Of a stretch of DNA of 64,000 nt, positions 43,545-55,497 are shown in pieces. The stretch spans positions 62,001-126,000 of the forward strand of contig ARYC01000087.1 in assembly GCA_000711775.1 (NCBI GenBank), written 5' to 3'. Source of the DNA: Oxytricha trifallax (Eukaryota; Ciliophora; Spirotrichea; Sporadotrichida; Oxytrichidae). The first letter of the stretch is position 1. Each line of letters opens with the position of its first letter. Position numbers and translations under genes: made by a program. Under the pieces are notes generated by a model. That model searched no databases and had not been told where the DNA came from. It saw only the letters and a list, made by a program, of their open reading frames with translations.

Positions 43545-46500
43545 GAAGACAATTTGATTGTTGAGCTTGTAAGAGTACACGGCACTAAAAAGTGGACGTT
43601 TATCGCGGACTGTCTTAAATCTCGAATATTTAATTCTCGGAGAAATGGAAAATAATGTCGAGAGAGGTTAGTGATTTCATTTTGCAAGTTTTAATAAATC
43701 CTAATTAGATGGCATAATCACCTTGATCCTATGGTTTGTTTGTTTTTTGTTTTAAAATTACTATTCATTCAGTTTAAAGTAAATCAAAATTAAAATTAAT
43801 TATTTTAAATATAACGAGGTTCGCAAAAGTCCATGGAATGAGACAGAGGAGTTTGTGTTTATATAAGCTCATATGATCCATGGAAATAAATGGGCTGAAA
43901 TCGCCAAGATGATTCCAGGGAGGTAAGTCAATATTAAATTAGAGGTCATGTACTAATATTTTTTATATAAATTGATAATATTCTTATATCATAAATATAG
44001 TTTAAAAGCATGTAATTTTGGAATCGAAAGAGAAAGTATCATAATGAGTAAATTAAATTCATAAAATTTTTATTCTGGATTAGATTCAAAAATAGATAAA
44101 AAAAGAGAGGTGAATTCTAATTATGAGATGATTCCTATAAAAGTATTATTTTTTCCTCCACTTTTGTTGAGAATATATTTTTATAAAAACCAAAAATATT
44201 GTAAAAATCTTAATTTAATAAATATTATATTGAAAAAATTAATTCAAAGCTAAATTTAGAATATTATTTAATTCCAAATTAAAAATATTAATGTAATTTA
44301 TTAATTTATAGAAGCCATTAATCTATTTTATTTATTACAATTCGTTAATACTACTGCGCCTACCTTATAATAATAAAGTGTTGAATATATATTTAGAATC
44401 TGAGAATATTTTTTCTGAAATATATAATAATATCCCTACACATCCTTAAAACTGGATGAAGCAATTAATATTTTTGTAGGACAGACAACGCAATTAAAAA
44501 TCACTTTTATTGCACTCTTAGAAAACTCATTTTTTGGGATATTATAAACTTTGAAAGCCTTTTTTTAAATTTTATGATATTCTTACTAATTATTTATTAA
44601 GAGAATCTATGATGGGCAAAACATATGTTGTTATTTTTCATGTACATAAAAGAAATATTTTTTTATGAGTAAAATTGTTTTTACAGTATTATTACTCAAA
44701 TTAAATTAACGCCAGTTTATTTTATATAACAATTTAAGGAAATAGATTAATGCTAATATTTTTAAAATAATATGAAAGTTAAATTAATTGGTCAAGTATT
44801 TTTTATAAGTCTTTGAATTTAATTATTATGTAAACCTCCAATCTATCTTTTGATTATTAATTTATCCATAAATAAAAAAGAGAATTTTAAAAATCAGCTT
44901 TTTGTGAATTTAATTAATGCTTTTTATATAAATAAAATTGCATTTTACTAAAACTGTTTTTGAAAAAGCAAATATTATATTACGTTTAATGATTAAGAAT
45001 AAGTCTTTTCAAAATAGTTCTTTAAAAACCCCCATTTTTAAATAGTTTATTAAATTAAATTTAATTATATCCCCCTCATAAGTCGGGTTCAGAAAGACGA
45101 GATGCCTCAAGATATAAGTAAGCCATACACAGAAACTCATTATTCCTTAATTTATATTTATTTATAATAGAACACGATTTATAAACCAGGAGCCACAATT
45201 GTTACCTTATTAAATATCTAAAAACTCTCATCTCATCCAGGTAGGTTTTAATCTGAAATCATTTCACATTAAATTAAAAATGTTTTTCTTTCAGTTTTCA
45301 TTCTTATTCTTTTAATAAAACTGTCTTTAAAAATATTGCTACAATATCATTGAAATATATGAAAAATTTAATTTTATATACACTTTTTTAAGCTAAAATC
45401 TAGAGTTCTAAGTGCATTAAAAGAAAGCTTAAAAAAAAGAATTAATTTCCATTAATATATTACAGATCTGAGTTATTTTTTGAATAATTATAATTCGAGA
45501 ATATTATAAAACTTTTGATCTTATGACTAATCATTACTTTATTATAGTGCTAATGCAATAATTTCCCCTTCCTAATAATTGGAGTAGTCGTAGCTGTACA
45601 CACAAGATGACATGATGAATTTATTAATAATTATTATTATTATTTAAACTATTGCTAGATGAACGATATTGGATCTAGCGATTAATATTTGCTAAAAAAA
45701 CTGAAAGAAAGCGGGATTACGGTTGAAACTATGGATATTTATCTTAAAAAAATGTTTTTGGCTACGAATTCCATTCCAAATTCTAATCACTCTAGCATAT
45801 TAAATTTGTTAAAATCCTTTAATAATACCAACAAATATTAAATTTAGTTTCATAAGGCATTTATATAAAGGACATAAAATTTTTAGCAAAAGTATTGCAG
45901 TCAGTACTGACTATTAAGATGCTTTAAATAAGGGATATTTTGAATAACTGACCTAAAATGTCTCTGGCAGCAACCCATAGATAAAGCCTATATTTTATAT
46001 CACCAAGGAAGAGACCAAAACAAATTAATTAGTTTAATTATACATTATTATATTGTTTACTCATTATATAATAAAAATATTTTAGGAAATTAGAGTGCGA
46101 ACAGTAGTCACTTGAAATTAGAAGAATTTAGTCAAAAATAGAAAATAGATTAAGAACTTGACGAAATCAATTAAGCAGAATATCTAAATTTCATTAAAGA
46201 GTGTGAAAGTTTTGGAGATACAAGACTCTGAAAATTATATCATAACATTAAAAGTTATGGTTTTATGATAAATTTTTTTATGTAAAACTCTAAGATAAAA
46301 CTTCAAAACTATAACATGAGTATAATTAGGCCAAACTAAATGAAGTGTTTTAAAAGTAATATTAAGAAAATCCTCTCAATTTAAGCTTTTCTTCTGGACA
46401 TCAATCACTCAATAATAGTGCAACAGTACTTTAATAAGGCTTTAAAAACAAATTAATTCTTTTAATTTTAGTGATTTCGTAAGATTCTCGCATAATTACT

Positions 46501-49103
46501 TAGAAATTTATAGTTTTAATATAATAAAGCTTGCCAAATATTTCTTCTATTATTAGTTAAGCACCATACTTGTAAAATCTTAAAAACTAAAACACAAATT
46601 AAATTAGATCTAATTCAGAGCCTAGGCTTCTTCCAGGAATATAAACAATGAATTAAAACACGAGCCTTAATTTACAGGCAGTACACCCTAATATCTAATT
46701 TATTCAGTAAAATAATGCTCTAGCTGGACTATAGAAATAGTTTTTAACATTTTATTAATAATGCTAAAAATATATATTCATAATTTAAAAATAATTTATG
46801 TATAGAGAACCCAGTCTCCAGCTCCTTAAAGTATGCCATTAAATTCTTAAATTGGATATGTTTTATTATTTTTAAGCAATTAAATATAAAGATTATAATT
46901 ATAAATTGCCTTTTTCTTTTTAACAAAGCTTGCGAAATACTTTCATTAAATACACTATTTTGTTATTTTTTTTATATATTGGACATATTAACAACTAAAT
47001 TTAAAGTCTTAATTAAGAAGCTAATTAACAGCTTCAATAATAGTAGAAAGTATAATAAATCTTGAACCAACAATAGTTGAATGCTAATCTATAACAACAA
47101 ATAAATGGTAGAGCATATTATTATTTTTATTTCGACTTTTACAGAATTAAATTATCTCCCCTTTTCAAATATCATTGGGCTTAATACAAAATTAGTAGTA
47201 GCAGAATTAAGTATAGAGTTTACAGTCCCCTATGTAAACTCATTCTTCTCAGAATATGACCACTTAATCATTACTTATGAACAGTCACTTACTTCCTTAA
47301 CAAAGATTACAAAATAGTAACTTCAATAGTGACTCAAATTTACTTCAAAGGTTAGGACTTTAAAATTAACAGTAATTGCAACTTCAGTAGAGCAACAATC
47401 AATTCTTAAAAAGCTAATAGACTCAGTCTTTGAATAATAGCATCATTAATCACTCCTTACAACTTTAACTTAATTAGTCTCTGGCTGGTCATTAAGTCAC
47501 ACCATTTTCTTCATTTAATCAACCCCTTACTGAGTCAAGCATCAAGCTATATGATCTTATGAATTCATTTTTAAAAAAGCAAATTAAAGGAACTTTGCTA
47601 AAATTTGTTTTAAATTCACTTAACAATTTACAGTAGAGAAAGAACTCCTCTTCTTTTTCTCATATGAGTGTTTAGTAAAGCAATCAAAATCTAAACTTGT
47701 CGCTAAACAACCATGAAAGCTCTATGTCAATGAGTGTTTAAAATATGAATCCGCAAAATCCATCCTCTTTAAGTTTAAGCGGCAAGAATTTCCCCACTTT
47801 CCCCGCTAAGAACTTCCTTTCAAGTAAACCTATAAATTATAGCTTTATCTGAGAGTTTAACTAGAAAAAAAGTTTAATTCATTAGTAAATTCATTTCAAG
47901 GATTAGGTATGCTGCATGTAACAGGTGGAACAAATATCTCTTCTCAAAACTCAGGCATTTACAGTGATCACAATTCTGAGTTAGGAGACCCACAGTATCT
48001 AGGAGGTGCCAATATGGGAGCGAAAAATAGCGATGATATGTCATTAGCAATTTCCTCAGTTGTATCCGATTCTAACTATCAAAGTGAAGCCTCCTCTATG
48101 AAGAGTTTTGACTCAGCGATGAGCAAAAAGAAGCGTACTTAGGTGCAGACAAAGTCAATTATCAAATCAAAATTTTATTAAGCTCAATAATAAGATGAAC
48201 AGCAAGATGAAGAAGATGAGGATTTCGAAAGCTACGATGAAGATGATCTCGCAAAACAACTTTAATGCTTTTTCTCTTATTTCCTTTATTTAACCAAATG
48301 TATAGAATGTTGAGGAAGAAAGCGAAGAAGATGATTACATGCTGCACTAAACTGTACCTTCGCACTTATTAAGACATAACAACACATTAAATGCGACAGC
48401 TACTTAATCTATATCAAACAATAGCATCCATATTAATACTCAGAGTAACAACTAATATAAATTACCTTTGATTAGTGATAGCAGTCTAAACTCTAGCCTT
48501 AACTCCAAAAATCTGAGCAACAACTCTGTTAGTTTATTCCTTAACTAAACCAATCTAAATTAACCACACCAAAATTTGATATAAAAAATGTTTTTTACCT
48601 TATTAGTTATAAAACTGATTTCATTATTGGTCTTTAAAAAGTAAAAATTAGATGTAAAATTCAAGTTTGAGCCAGCATAGTCTGATAGGTTATTAGCAGT
48701 AATAACAACCTTAAATGCAAATGTAAAATTTTATGTACAACTAGAATGTAACAAACTTCCCAAACTAGAGTTTCTTGAACTAAAACAACTTACAGAACCA
48801 ATAACTTCAAATAGCAGCTCTTTAATAACAGTAATACAGAAATCAAAGTTTAAAATTTATATTCATTCTATATATTAAAGTCAATTTTAGACTATGTCTC
48901 CTTAGCTACAATAGTAGTAATTAATTGATAATTTGAAGAATTAACCTTAAAATAACTTAAAATTTATATATATAAGGCATTATAAGATTAATGAAAAGAA
49001 ATTAATTGATTTTTTTATAAATAAAACTTTTATTGAGGACGATGAGAGAGTACTCTAAAAAGTTTTTTTAATATTTTAGAAGAGAACTGGGATAAAATCA
49101 TGA
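43545..49103 (+). CDS. R2R3-type MYB transcription factor with long Q/N-rich tail
   Basis: The first readable exon starts after TTCTGTAG at 43545: EEDNLIVELVRVHGTKKW ... NGKQCRERWHNHLDP (MYB repeat with a 43-nt intron before WHNHLDP). After a ~70-bp break comes KSPWNETEEFVFIQAHMIHG and NKWAEIAKMIPGR, then a 557-bp interval (43923-44479), then TDNAIKNHFYCTLRKL. This completes the second repeat with its recognition helix. Downstream, short Q/N/S-rich coding blocks alternate with AT-rich DNA from about 45090 to 48960 (for example ELGDPQYLGGANMGAKN, acidic EEDEDFESYDEDDL at 48200-48260, MSPQLQQQQL at 48890). These plausibly form the activation region of the same gene, but this is inferred from strand, order and composition. 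The 5' exon was not found. Confidence 0.72.
43923..44479 (+). other. 557-bp insert in the second MYB repeat, intron plus probable IES
   Basis: It begins GTAAGTC and ends TTTGTAG; joining gives MIPGR-TDNAIKNHFY exactly at the conserved R/TDN junction. Introns in this window are about 26-60 nt, so most of the 557 bp is probably an IES nested in the intron. Very AT-rich; no ORF. Confidence 0.6.
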
Positions 49104-49537
49104 AAATTAAACCCGTAATAGATAATTATCTTATCTTTAATTGAATATTGGTGTCGAGTAATATAGATTTACATAATTTACTTTTATTAATTGTTAGAAA
49201 CGCTTTTATATAAAATAAGAATTATGTAAAGATTAAATTAAACAAAATTTTTATAGAAACGCTTAACAATAATTTTTACGTAAAATATTAAAGAAAGTAA
49301 CTTTAATCAATCAAATCACACATGACAATTTCAAAGAGTTAAAAGATTCAAAGAATAAATTATAATAAGAAAATTAACATTCAAATATAATATTTGTCTA
49401 ACTAGCATGATTTGTTCACAAAAGTATATAAAATATTGTAAAATTATTTCAATAATTTATCCTAAAAATTAGAGGTATTATTTTCTTTATAAATGAATAT
49501 ATTTTATTTATGTATAATTTGAATTCCCTAAATTATC
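49104..49537. other. AT-rich spacer
   Basis: Spacer before the HAD-like gene. No coding signal, RNA gene or repeat was recognised. Confidence 0.45.
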
Positions 49538-51469
49538 ATGGGTCAAAAGCCTTTATCTCGTTCAAAGTATGTAACAAAATATTGAAATTCTTAATTCTAA
49601 TTTCTGCTGATAGATTAAGTGGAACAAATTTGACATTCACAGAGACCGATATTTAAACTTAGCCATAGTCACTAAATTCTCCAATAAACTAGCAGCAAAC
49701 TACATATAACTCCAAGAGATTGAGAGTAAATATAATTGATAAATCAATTAAATTGATTTTAATTGAAAAATTCAATAAAATAGGTTAATCTCTTGATAAT
49801 ATAAGTTATGTTTTGATTTTTAAATAAATTTTAATCATTAAAATAGTCAAAATTATAAAAAGTTATCGATTAAGTTAAAAATAGTTTAATGGACTTTACA
49901 AAGGAGCTTTTATAGGAGTAAATGGAGATTTATATAAAATTAACATTTTTATGAATATAAAAATTTATAAGATATCAAATTAAATTATAAAAAAAGATTT
50001 CAACTTGAAGTTGGCAGAATTGTAAAAATTAGGGGCAGGTGGAACAAATAGTTCTAAATCTATGATAGAAAGGAAATATTCTGATTAATCCTATGACATG
50101 AATTCAAATAATGGAAGGCGAAACTATATGAACAAACTTGGATTTAATAGTAAGGTAAATTTGAAATTTATTTTTCCAATAGATAATGGAGGAATCGTGG
50201 ATAACTCATTAGCAAATTCATAATCATAAATCATGACTTCAGGTCAAAATTAAGGGCAAAATTAAAATTAGTTTTTCTAGTAAAATGGAAGTAATGAAAA
50301 TTAGAGATAGTCTCTGACAGGCTCTCGACCAGATAGTAATTAATAAACAAATAAGAAATACATGAGGACTTCTACTCTAATTGTTCATCCTAGAAAATAA
50401 TCTGATGGAGCCTTTCTATAAAGCAATAGTTTAATGAATGACTAGATTCAAATAGTATAAACTTCTACAGGTGATATTGAAATTACGACATCCACAGCTG
50501 TAGATATGTAGACATAAAATTACATGCATGAGAATCATTTAGAGGTCATATTAGATACTGAAATTGAGAGTAAAAGTGCCCCGATCGATTAGCTTTTATA
50601 AAGTGATGACATCAGCAAGCTTGAAGAGTCTATAATTACAGAAGATAAAGAATAGGTAGTGGAAACCTTTTAAATACCTGAGGCAGAGGGCTTTGCTCTA
50701 GATTTTATTTCTAAAGTTAGGACAAACGATATGATTAGGAGAAATTTTCTGAGCAAACTTACTTATCAAAAGATTTGGCTTACTCCTTTGGAAAAGCCTA
50801 AACTTCACGAAAGCGCTATAATATTTGATTGGGATGATACACTTTTATGCACAAGTTTTATCAATCCAGCTGGAGTTTATGAACAAGCAGAGCTTTCATC
50901 TACAGTTTGGCAAAATATTAAGCTACTTGAATAAACCGCAGCAAAGTAAGAAATTTATTGTTTATAAAAACACTGTATAGAATATTGAATATATCATTAA
51001 AGCACGGCAAGACTTTTATCATTACTAATGCAGCAGAAGGATGGGTATAATTTAGTGCTAAAAAATTCATGCCTTCACTCGAACCTATTTTAGAGAAAAT
51101 TACTATTATATCTGCTAGAACTAAATATGAACCTCATTTCCCAGGAGATGTGACAAAATGGAAGCTAAATGCATTTCTAGAAACTTAAAACAATCTGGAT
51201 GAAGCCTTGATTACAAATATTATTGCGTTAGGAGATTCAATGATGGAAATTGACGCAGCTCATCACTTAGCAATGAAATTTTAAAAGGCACTAATAAAGA
51301 CAGTCAAATTTAGGGAATTTCCTAAACCTAATGAGCTGGTAAAGCAATTAAATCTTGTCATTTAAAAATTCGAAGAAATTTGTAATAGCCCTAAGAACTT
51401 AACTATTCGCCTCGAAAAGTAAGTTAAAATTAAGTACTAATATAATTCTATAGGAAGTAACAAAATTGA
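49538..51469 (+). CDS. HAD-superfamily phosphatase-like protein, N-myristoylation start
   Basis: Start ATG 49538 (MGQKPLSRSK), with Gly2 suitable for myristoylation. A 47-nt intron follows (about 49568-49614), then a short exon, then an AT-rich break at about 49730-50030. The N-terminal half is Q/S/N-rich. From about 50700 a HAD domain appears: motif I FDWDDTLLC (D-x-D), TFIITNAAEGWVQFSAKKF (motif II region), and LGDSMMEIDAAHHLA (acidic motif IV). A 34-nt intron (GTAAGAAATT...TGTATAG) near 50948 is phase-consistent. The end is LEKKQQN then TGA 51467-51469 after a last GTAAG...TATAG intron. Similar long HAD proteins occur in protists; the substrate is unknown. Confidence 0.8.
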
Positions 51470-51643
51470 CAGGTTAGAATGATGCTACGAAGTGATGATG
51501 TCATCTTGTAGTCTTCAAGTATTTGTATATTTACATCACTTATATCCATAATACTAAGATTCATCTATTTAATAATACGATATTATACACAACTCTTTTT
51601 ACAGGGATATCATTTAGATTTATGCTAATTAAATAAAAATAAA

Positions 51644-52729
51644 ATGAATAAAAAGTAAGACAATTAAATCAGAAGAGAAATAAGTAAAACTCATTTCTCT
51701 TTAGGACAAGCACCTCCATAATATCAATCAACTTTGAAATCTCACTATGTCCCATTAGTATCATAATATGATTCCTAATTACGTAAAGATAGACTTATGA
51801 ACAATATGCAAACCAATTTTAAGAATATAAGGGATAGTTCCATTGGCATGTCAAGTTACAAAAATAATGATTACTAATATAGAGAGCTTCCTTATCATCA
51901 AAAGATGCAAACTTAAAGAGAATTAACAAATCTGCTAAGTAATATGAGAGCGAGACATTTTTAAATTGGTGATTAAAGTAGAGCAAATTTGAGTTTTGAT
52001 CATAGAACTAATAGCTAATATGGTTCAACTGCTCATCTAAATATATTGCATTAAAAGCCACCCATTAGCAATACATTTAAAAGTACTTTAGAGATGGGGC
52101 CTAATGATTTATCACTTGGCACTTTTGGACAAAGAAGCAAAAGCGTTTCTAGAAATCCTTAAATTGATATGAAATATTCTTTAATTTCAAATAGTGAACG
52201 TATCTTAAATTAACAGAAGATATCAGCAACTCAGATATAACTGGGAGCAAATTAAGAAAGATCCTTAGAACATATATAATCAGAATCTAAACTAAGTTTT
52301 GGCAATAATTACAACAATGCCCGTAAAATTAATGTTTATGATGATTAATATGTAAAATTCATAAAACAGCACAATTGGGAGTACAAAGATGCAGCCTTAC
52401 TTCCTCCAAATGAAAAACCTTCATCTTTGATAAACACGGAAAAGCGTTAACAGTATAATTATAAGGGTTTAGTTGAAATAAACAGATTGCCTCCTGAAAA
52501 AATCTAAGATTTTAAAGCTGTGCATTTTGAAATTGGAAATTAATCGATGGCTATGAACTTAAGCTCAAGTCAACGAGATGCTTATAGTAAGCCTTATCAA
52601 AATAAAGTAGATTTACATTAAGGTAGCAATGCTTGGCAATAGAAAAATAAATTTTTGCTTTTGGGGCAGGATAACAGAGGAATATATGATACTACATAAA
52701 AAGTCAACTACAAATGGTCGAAGATTTGA
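51644..52729 (+). CDS. Probable axonemal microtubule-binding repeat protein, 361 aa
   Basis: This is a single uninterrupted frame from ATG 51644 (MNKKQDNQIRREISKTHFSL) to TGA 52727-52729. Three spaced repeats follow the pattern hF-x-h-G-(x)n-S/T-x-Y: THFSLGQAPPQYQSTLKSHY, VHFEIGNQSMAMNLSSSQRD and FLLGQDNRGIYDTTQKVNYK, with SLGTFGQRSKSVSRN between. Such HF.LG...T.Y repeats are seen in ciliary microtubule inner proteins of the TEX45/SAXO kind; this comparison is from memory and tentative. Other parts are Q/N/S-rich. Confidence 0.6.
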
Positions 52730-52918
52730 TTATTATAATATTTATCTTTTTTAAAAATTCTTAATACTAAACCACTTGATTATAAAATACTGTTAACATT
52801 ATTACGAAAGTAAAATTATTTAGGAAAACAAATTAGAAAGTGCTATTTTTCTTAAGGTCAATTTAATTAAATATAAGCAATATTAATTTCAAACTATAAA
52901 ATAAATTACTTTTGTAAA

Positions 52919-55388
52919 ATGGGAGGCTGCTTGAAGAAAGATGCTTAAGAAGATAAAAACTAAAACAATCCTAAAGCCCCAGGTTAAAACCTTGAAAAAT
53001 AGGGAACATAATAAAATTAAAAGAACCCTTAGAAATAATTTGAAAATAATTCCCTATAAAAAAACCATGAGAAAGACTCAAAGGCTGCCAGCGGACCATA
53101 GACAGGTTCAGAAAATCAGCCAAAACAGTTCAGTTTTTAGAAGAAGAAAAAGGACTTGTCAAATTTCTAATTTATGAATGAAGTTGATAAATTTCTCTTT
53201 AAGGAACCAGGGTAAGCAAATATTAATTTAATTTATTTATAAATAGGTCTTTAAATGGACAACAATTTCGTATTTAAGGATGCTTGGAGAGTAATTTGTA
53301 TGTTCATGAAAATCATCAAAGTTGTTTCGTAGATGACTGTGTAAACTGCGTTATAATTATGGGACCATGTGAAAGTTCTACTTTTGTTAGAGACTGTAAA
53401 GACTGCAAATTGATTATTACTTGCTAATAGCTAAGACTTAGAGATTGCCACAATCTAGAGATCATGCTTTTTTCTTAAACATAGGTACACCAAATTATTT
53501 CTATTTATCTAATAAATAGCCTGTAATTGAGTCAAGTAGTAACATAACATTTTCTTGTCATTAATACTACTACCCTGAACTACTCGATTAAATGAAAGCA
53601 GCTAAATTAAACATATGTGTTCTGACCGAGACCCCCCACCACCCCCCTCCCCCCCTCAAACCGAGAATCCCCTTTTATTATAGTTTTTTTATGAATTTAT
53701 TTTTTACTCAGAATAAATTTCTTGCCCTTCGGGCAGATATTACTATTAAAAATATATTTTGATAAGTTCCACTACGTCCGTCGACTTTTTTTTAGAACAT
53801 ACTCCCATAGGGAAATATTTATAATAAGGTTTAATTTTGACTATCATGATTAATAATATGATTTAATTGATAGACATAAATTTGAATTCAAGATTTTTTA
53901 TAACTTAAATCACTTACACTCTACTATATAGTAAAAATTAATATAAAAAATTTTCCTATTATTTTTAACTTCATTTAAATATAAAAATTTTTATTATTAT
54001 TACTTATTTAGTTAATTACTATTAAAATCTTATTTCTTCAGCTTAGTTTATTGAAAAATTAAAGACAATTTTTTATGTTTAGGATTACCATTTAAATATA
54101 TATATATGAATAAAATAAGATTTTAATAGTAATTAACTAAATAAGTAATAATAATAAAAATTTTTATATTTAAATGAAGTTAAAAATAATAGGAAAAATT
54201 TTTATATTAATTTTTACTATATAGTAGAGTGTAAGTGATTTAAGTTATAAAAAATCTTGAATTCAAATTTATGTCTATCAATTAAATCATATTATTAATC
54301 ATGATAGTCAAAATTAAACCTTATTATAAATATTTCCCTATGGGAGTATGTTCAAAACAAAAGTCGACGGGCATAGTGCAACTTAACAAAATATATTTTT
54401 AATAGTAATATCTGCCCGAAGGGCAAGAAATTTATTCTGAGTAAAAAATAAATTCATAAAAAAACTATAATAAAAGGGGATTCTCAGTTTGAGGGGGGAG
54501 GAGGGGGTCTCGGTTGAAAGGTGAAGGAGTCTCGGCTGAGGGGGGAGGGGGTGGGAGGGGGGTCTCGGTCAGAACACATATGGAATAATAAATGGAATGA
54601 TATTTTTGATTTTACACCAAATAAAGGAGCAGAATCATAGAAGAAAAATTTTAAAGTTGTCAGCGAGGCACAGCCTGCATTTGTTACTAGCTTGTAATAA
54701 ATGATATCAATTTTCACTAGAATCTAAAAGAAAAGAGGAGCTAAACTAGAATCTCTTAAAGGTAATATTTGATAGTTACTTAACGAATTTTAGATATTTA
54801 AGATGATGATCTCGAAATGATCAGTCTCGACTTCGATTCAGACTCGTAATATATCATTCCCTTTACTTATGGGAAAATTGATAAACGACTGACAAAAGTA
54901 GTCTATTCTTTTATTAAAACTTTTTATAGACTTTCATGATTTTAATCTTCACTGACAGTAATGATAAGACTTATAGCCCATAAGTAGTAAACTTACTTTA
55001 ACAAGTTATTAATTTAACCAAAGCATCTGAAGCTCTTTGGATTTAAGAATGTAGAACAACTTAGCTTACTTAAGAGCAAATTTTGGAGTTATAATAGTTA
55101 CCTGGTAACACTATAAGACAATTTTAGTAAAATAAAAGTAAGTGTATTGATCTAGATTATTAATTTATTTTTTCAGATGTTGCTATTGGTATGCAAATAT
55201 CAATCAACGAAAAATCGGACGACTACGATCAAAATTTACTAGAAGATTTAAATAACTTTATTCGAAGAGCTAATAAGGGAGATTTTTCAATAAACATTAA
55301 TCCAGACCAAAGGTCCGCAGTTTCTTAGGCAAATCTATTTTTCAAAACTTATAATATAGAGCATGCTGGTCACAACATAGCCTAATGA
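52919..55388 (+). CDS. RP2: XRP2-like protein (TBCC domain, Arl3 GAP family)
   Basis: Start ATG 52919 (MGGCLKKDAQEDK); Gly2/Cys4 suits myristoylation and palmitoylation as in XRP2. Introns are at about 53210-53247 (GTAAGC...AATAG) and 53484-53519. The TBCC beta-helix reads GQQFRIQGCLESNLYVHENH, CVNCVIIMGPCESSTFVRDC, KDCKLIITCQQLRLRDC (containing the catalytic CQQLRLRD equivalent of XRP2 QFRVRD) and IESSSNITFSCHQYYYPELL. A 965-bp insert then splits KLNI from WNNKWNDIFDFTP, which is continuous in XRP2 proteins. A short C-terminal region follows (ASEALWIQECRTTQLTQEQI, ISINEKSDDYDQNLLEDLNN) to TGA 55386-55388. XRP2 acts with Arl3 in trafficking of lipidated proteins to cilia. Confidence 0.92.
53616..54578. 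mobile_element. Palindromic MITE-like element/IES inside the XRP2 gene
   Basis: A 963-bp near-perfect palindrome: arms about 53616-54035 and 54113-54578, loop ~77 nt. Ends are TGTGTTCTGACCGAGACC and its inverse. It is flanked by TA (53614-53615, 54579-54580), the target of Tc1/mariner elements, and by the larger direct repeat ACATATG (53611-53617, 54576-54582), usable as an excision pointer. Both termini carry runs of 5-7 C (or G). The right arm has about 45 bp of extra G-rich repeat containing GTCTCGG units. No transposase is encoded. Removing one ACATATG-bounded copy restores the XRP2 frame exactly. Confidence 0.9.
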
Positions 55389-55497
55389 ATATTTCAAATT
55401 TTTATATTACTCTATATAATTTCTTTTTTTACTGTACTAAACTCATGAAATAAATTTGGTAAAGTTAATAAAATTAAGAGATTTATCAATAATAAAA

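Noticed and set aside
54484-54717. Minus-strand ORF with a Pro-rich tail
   Set aside because: It spans the palindrome's G-run tip and the antisense of XRP2 coding; a shadow.
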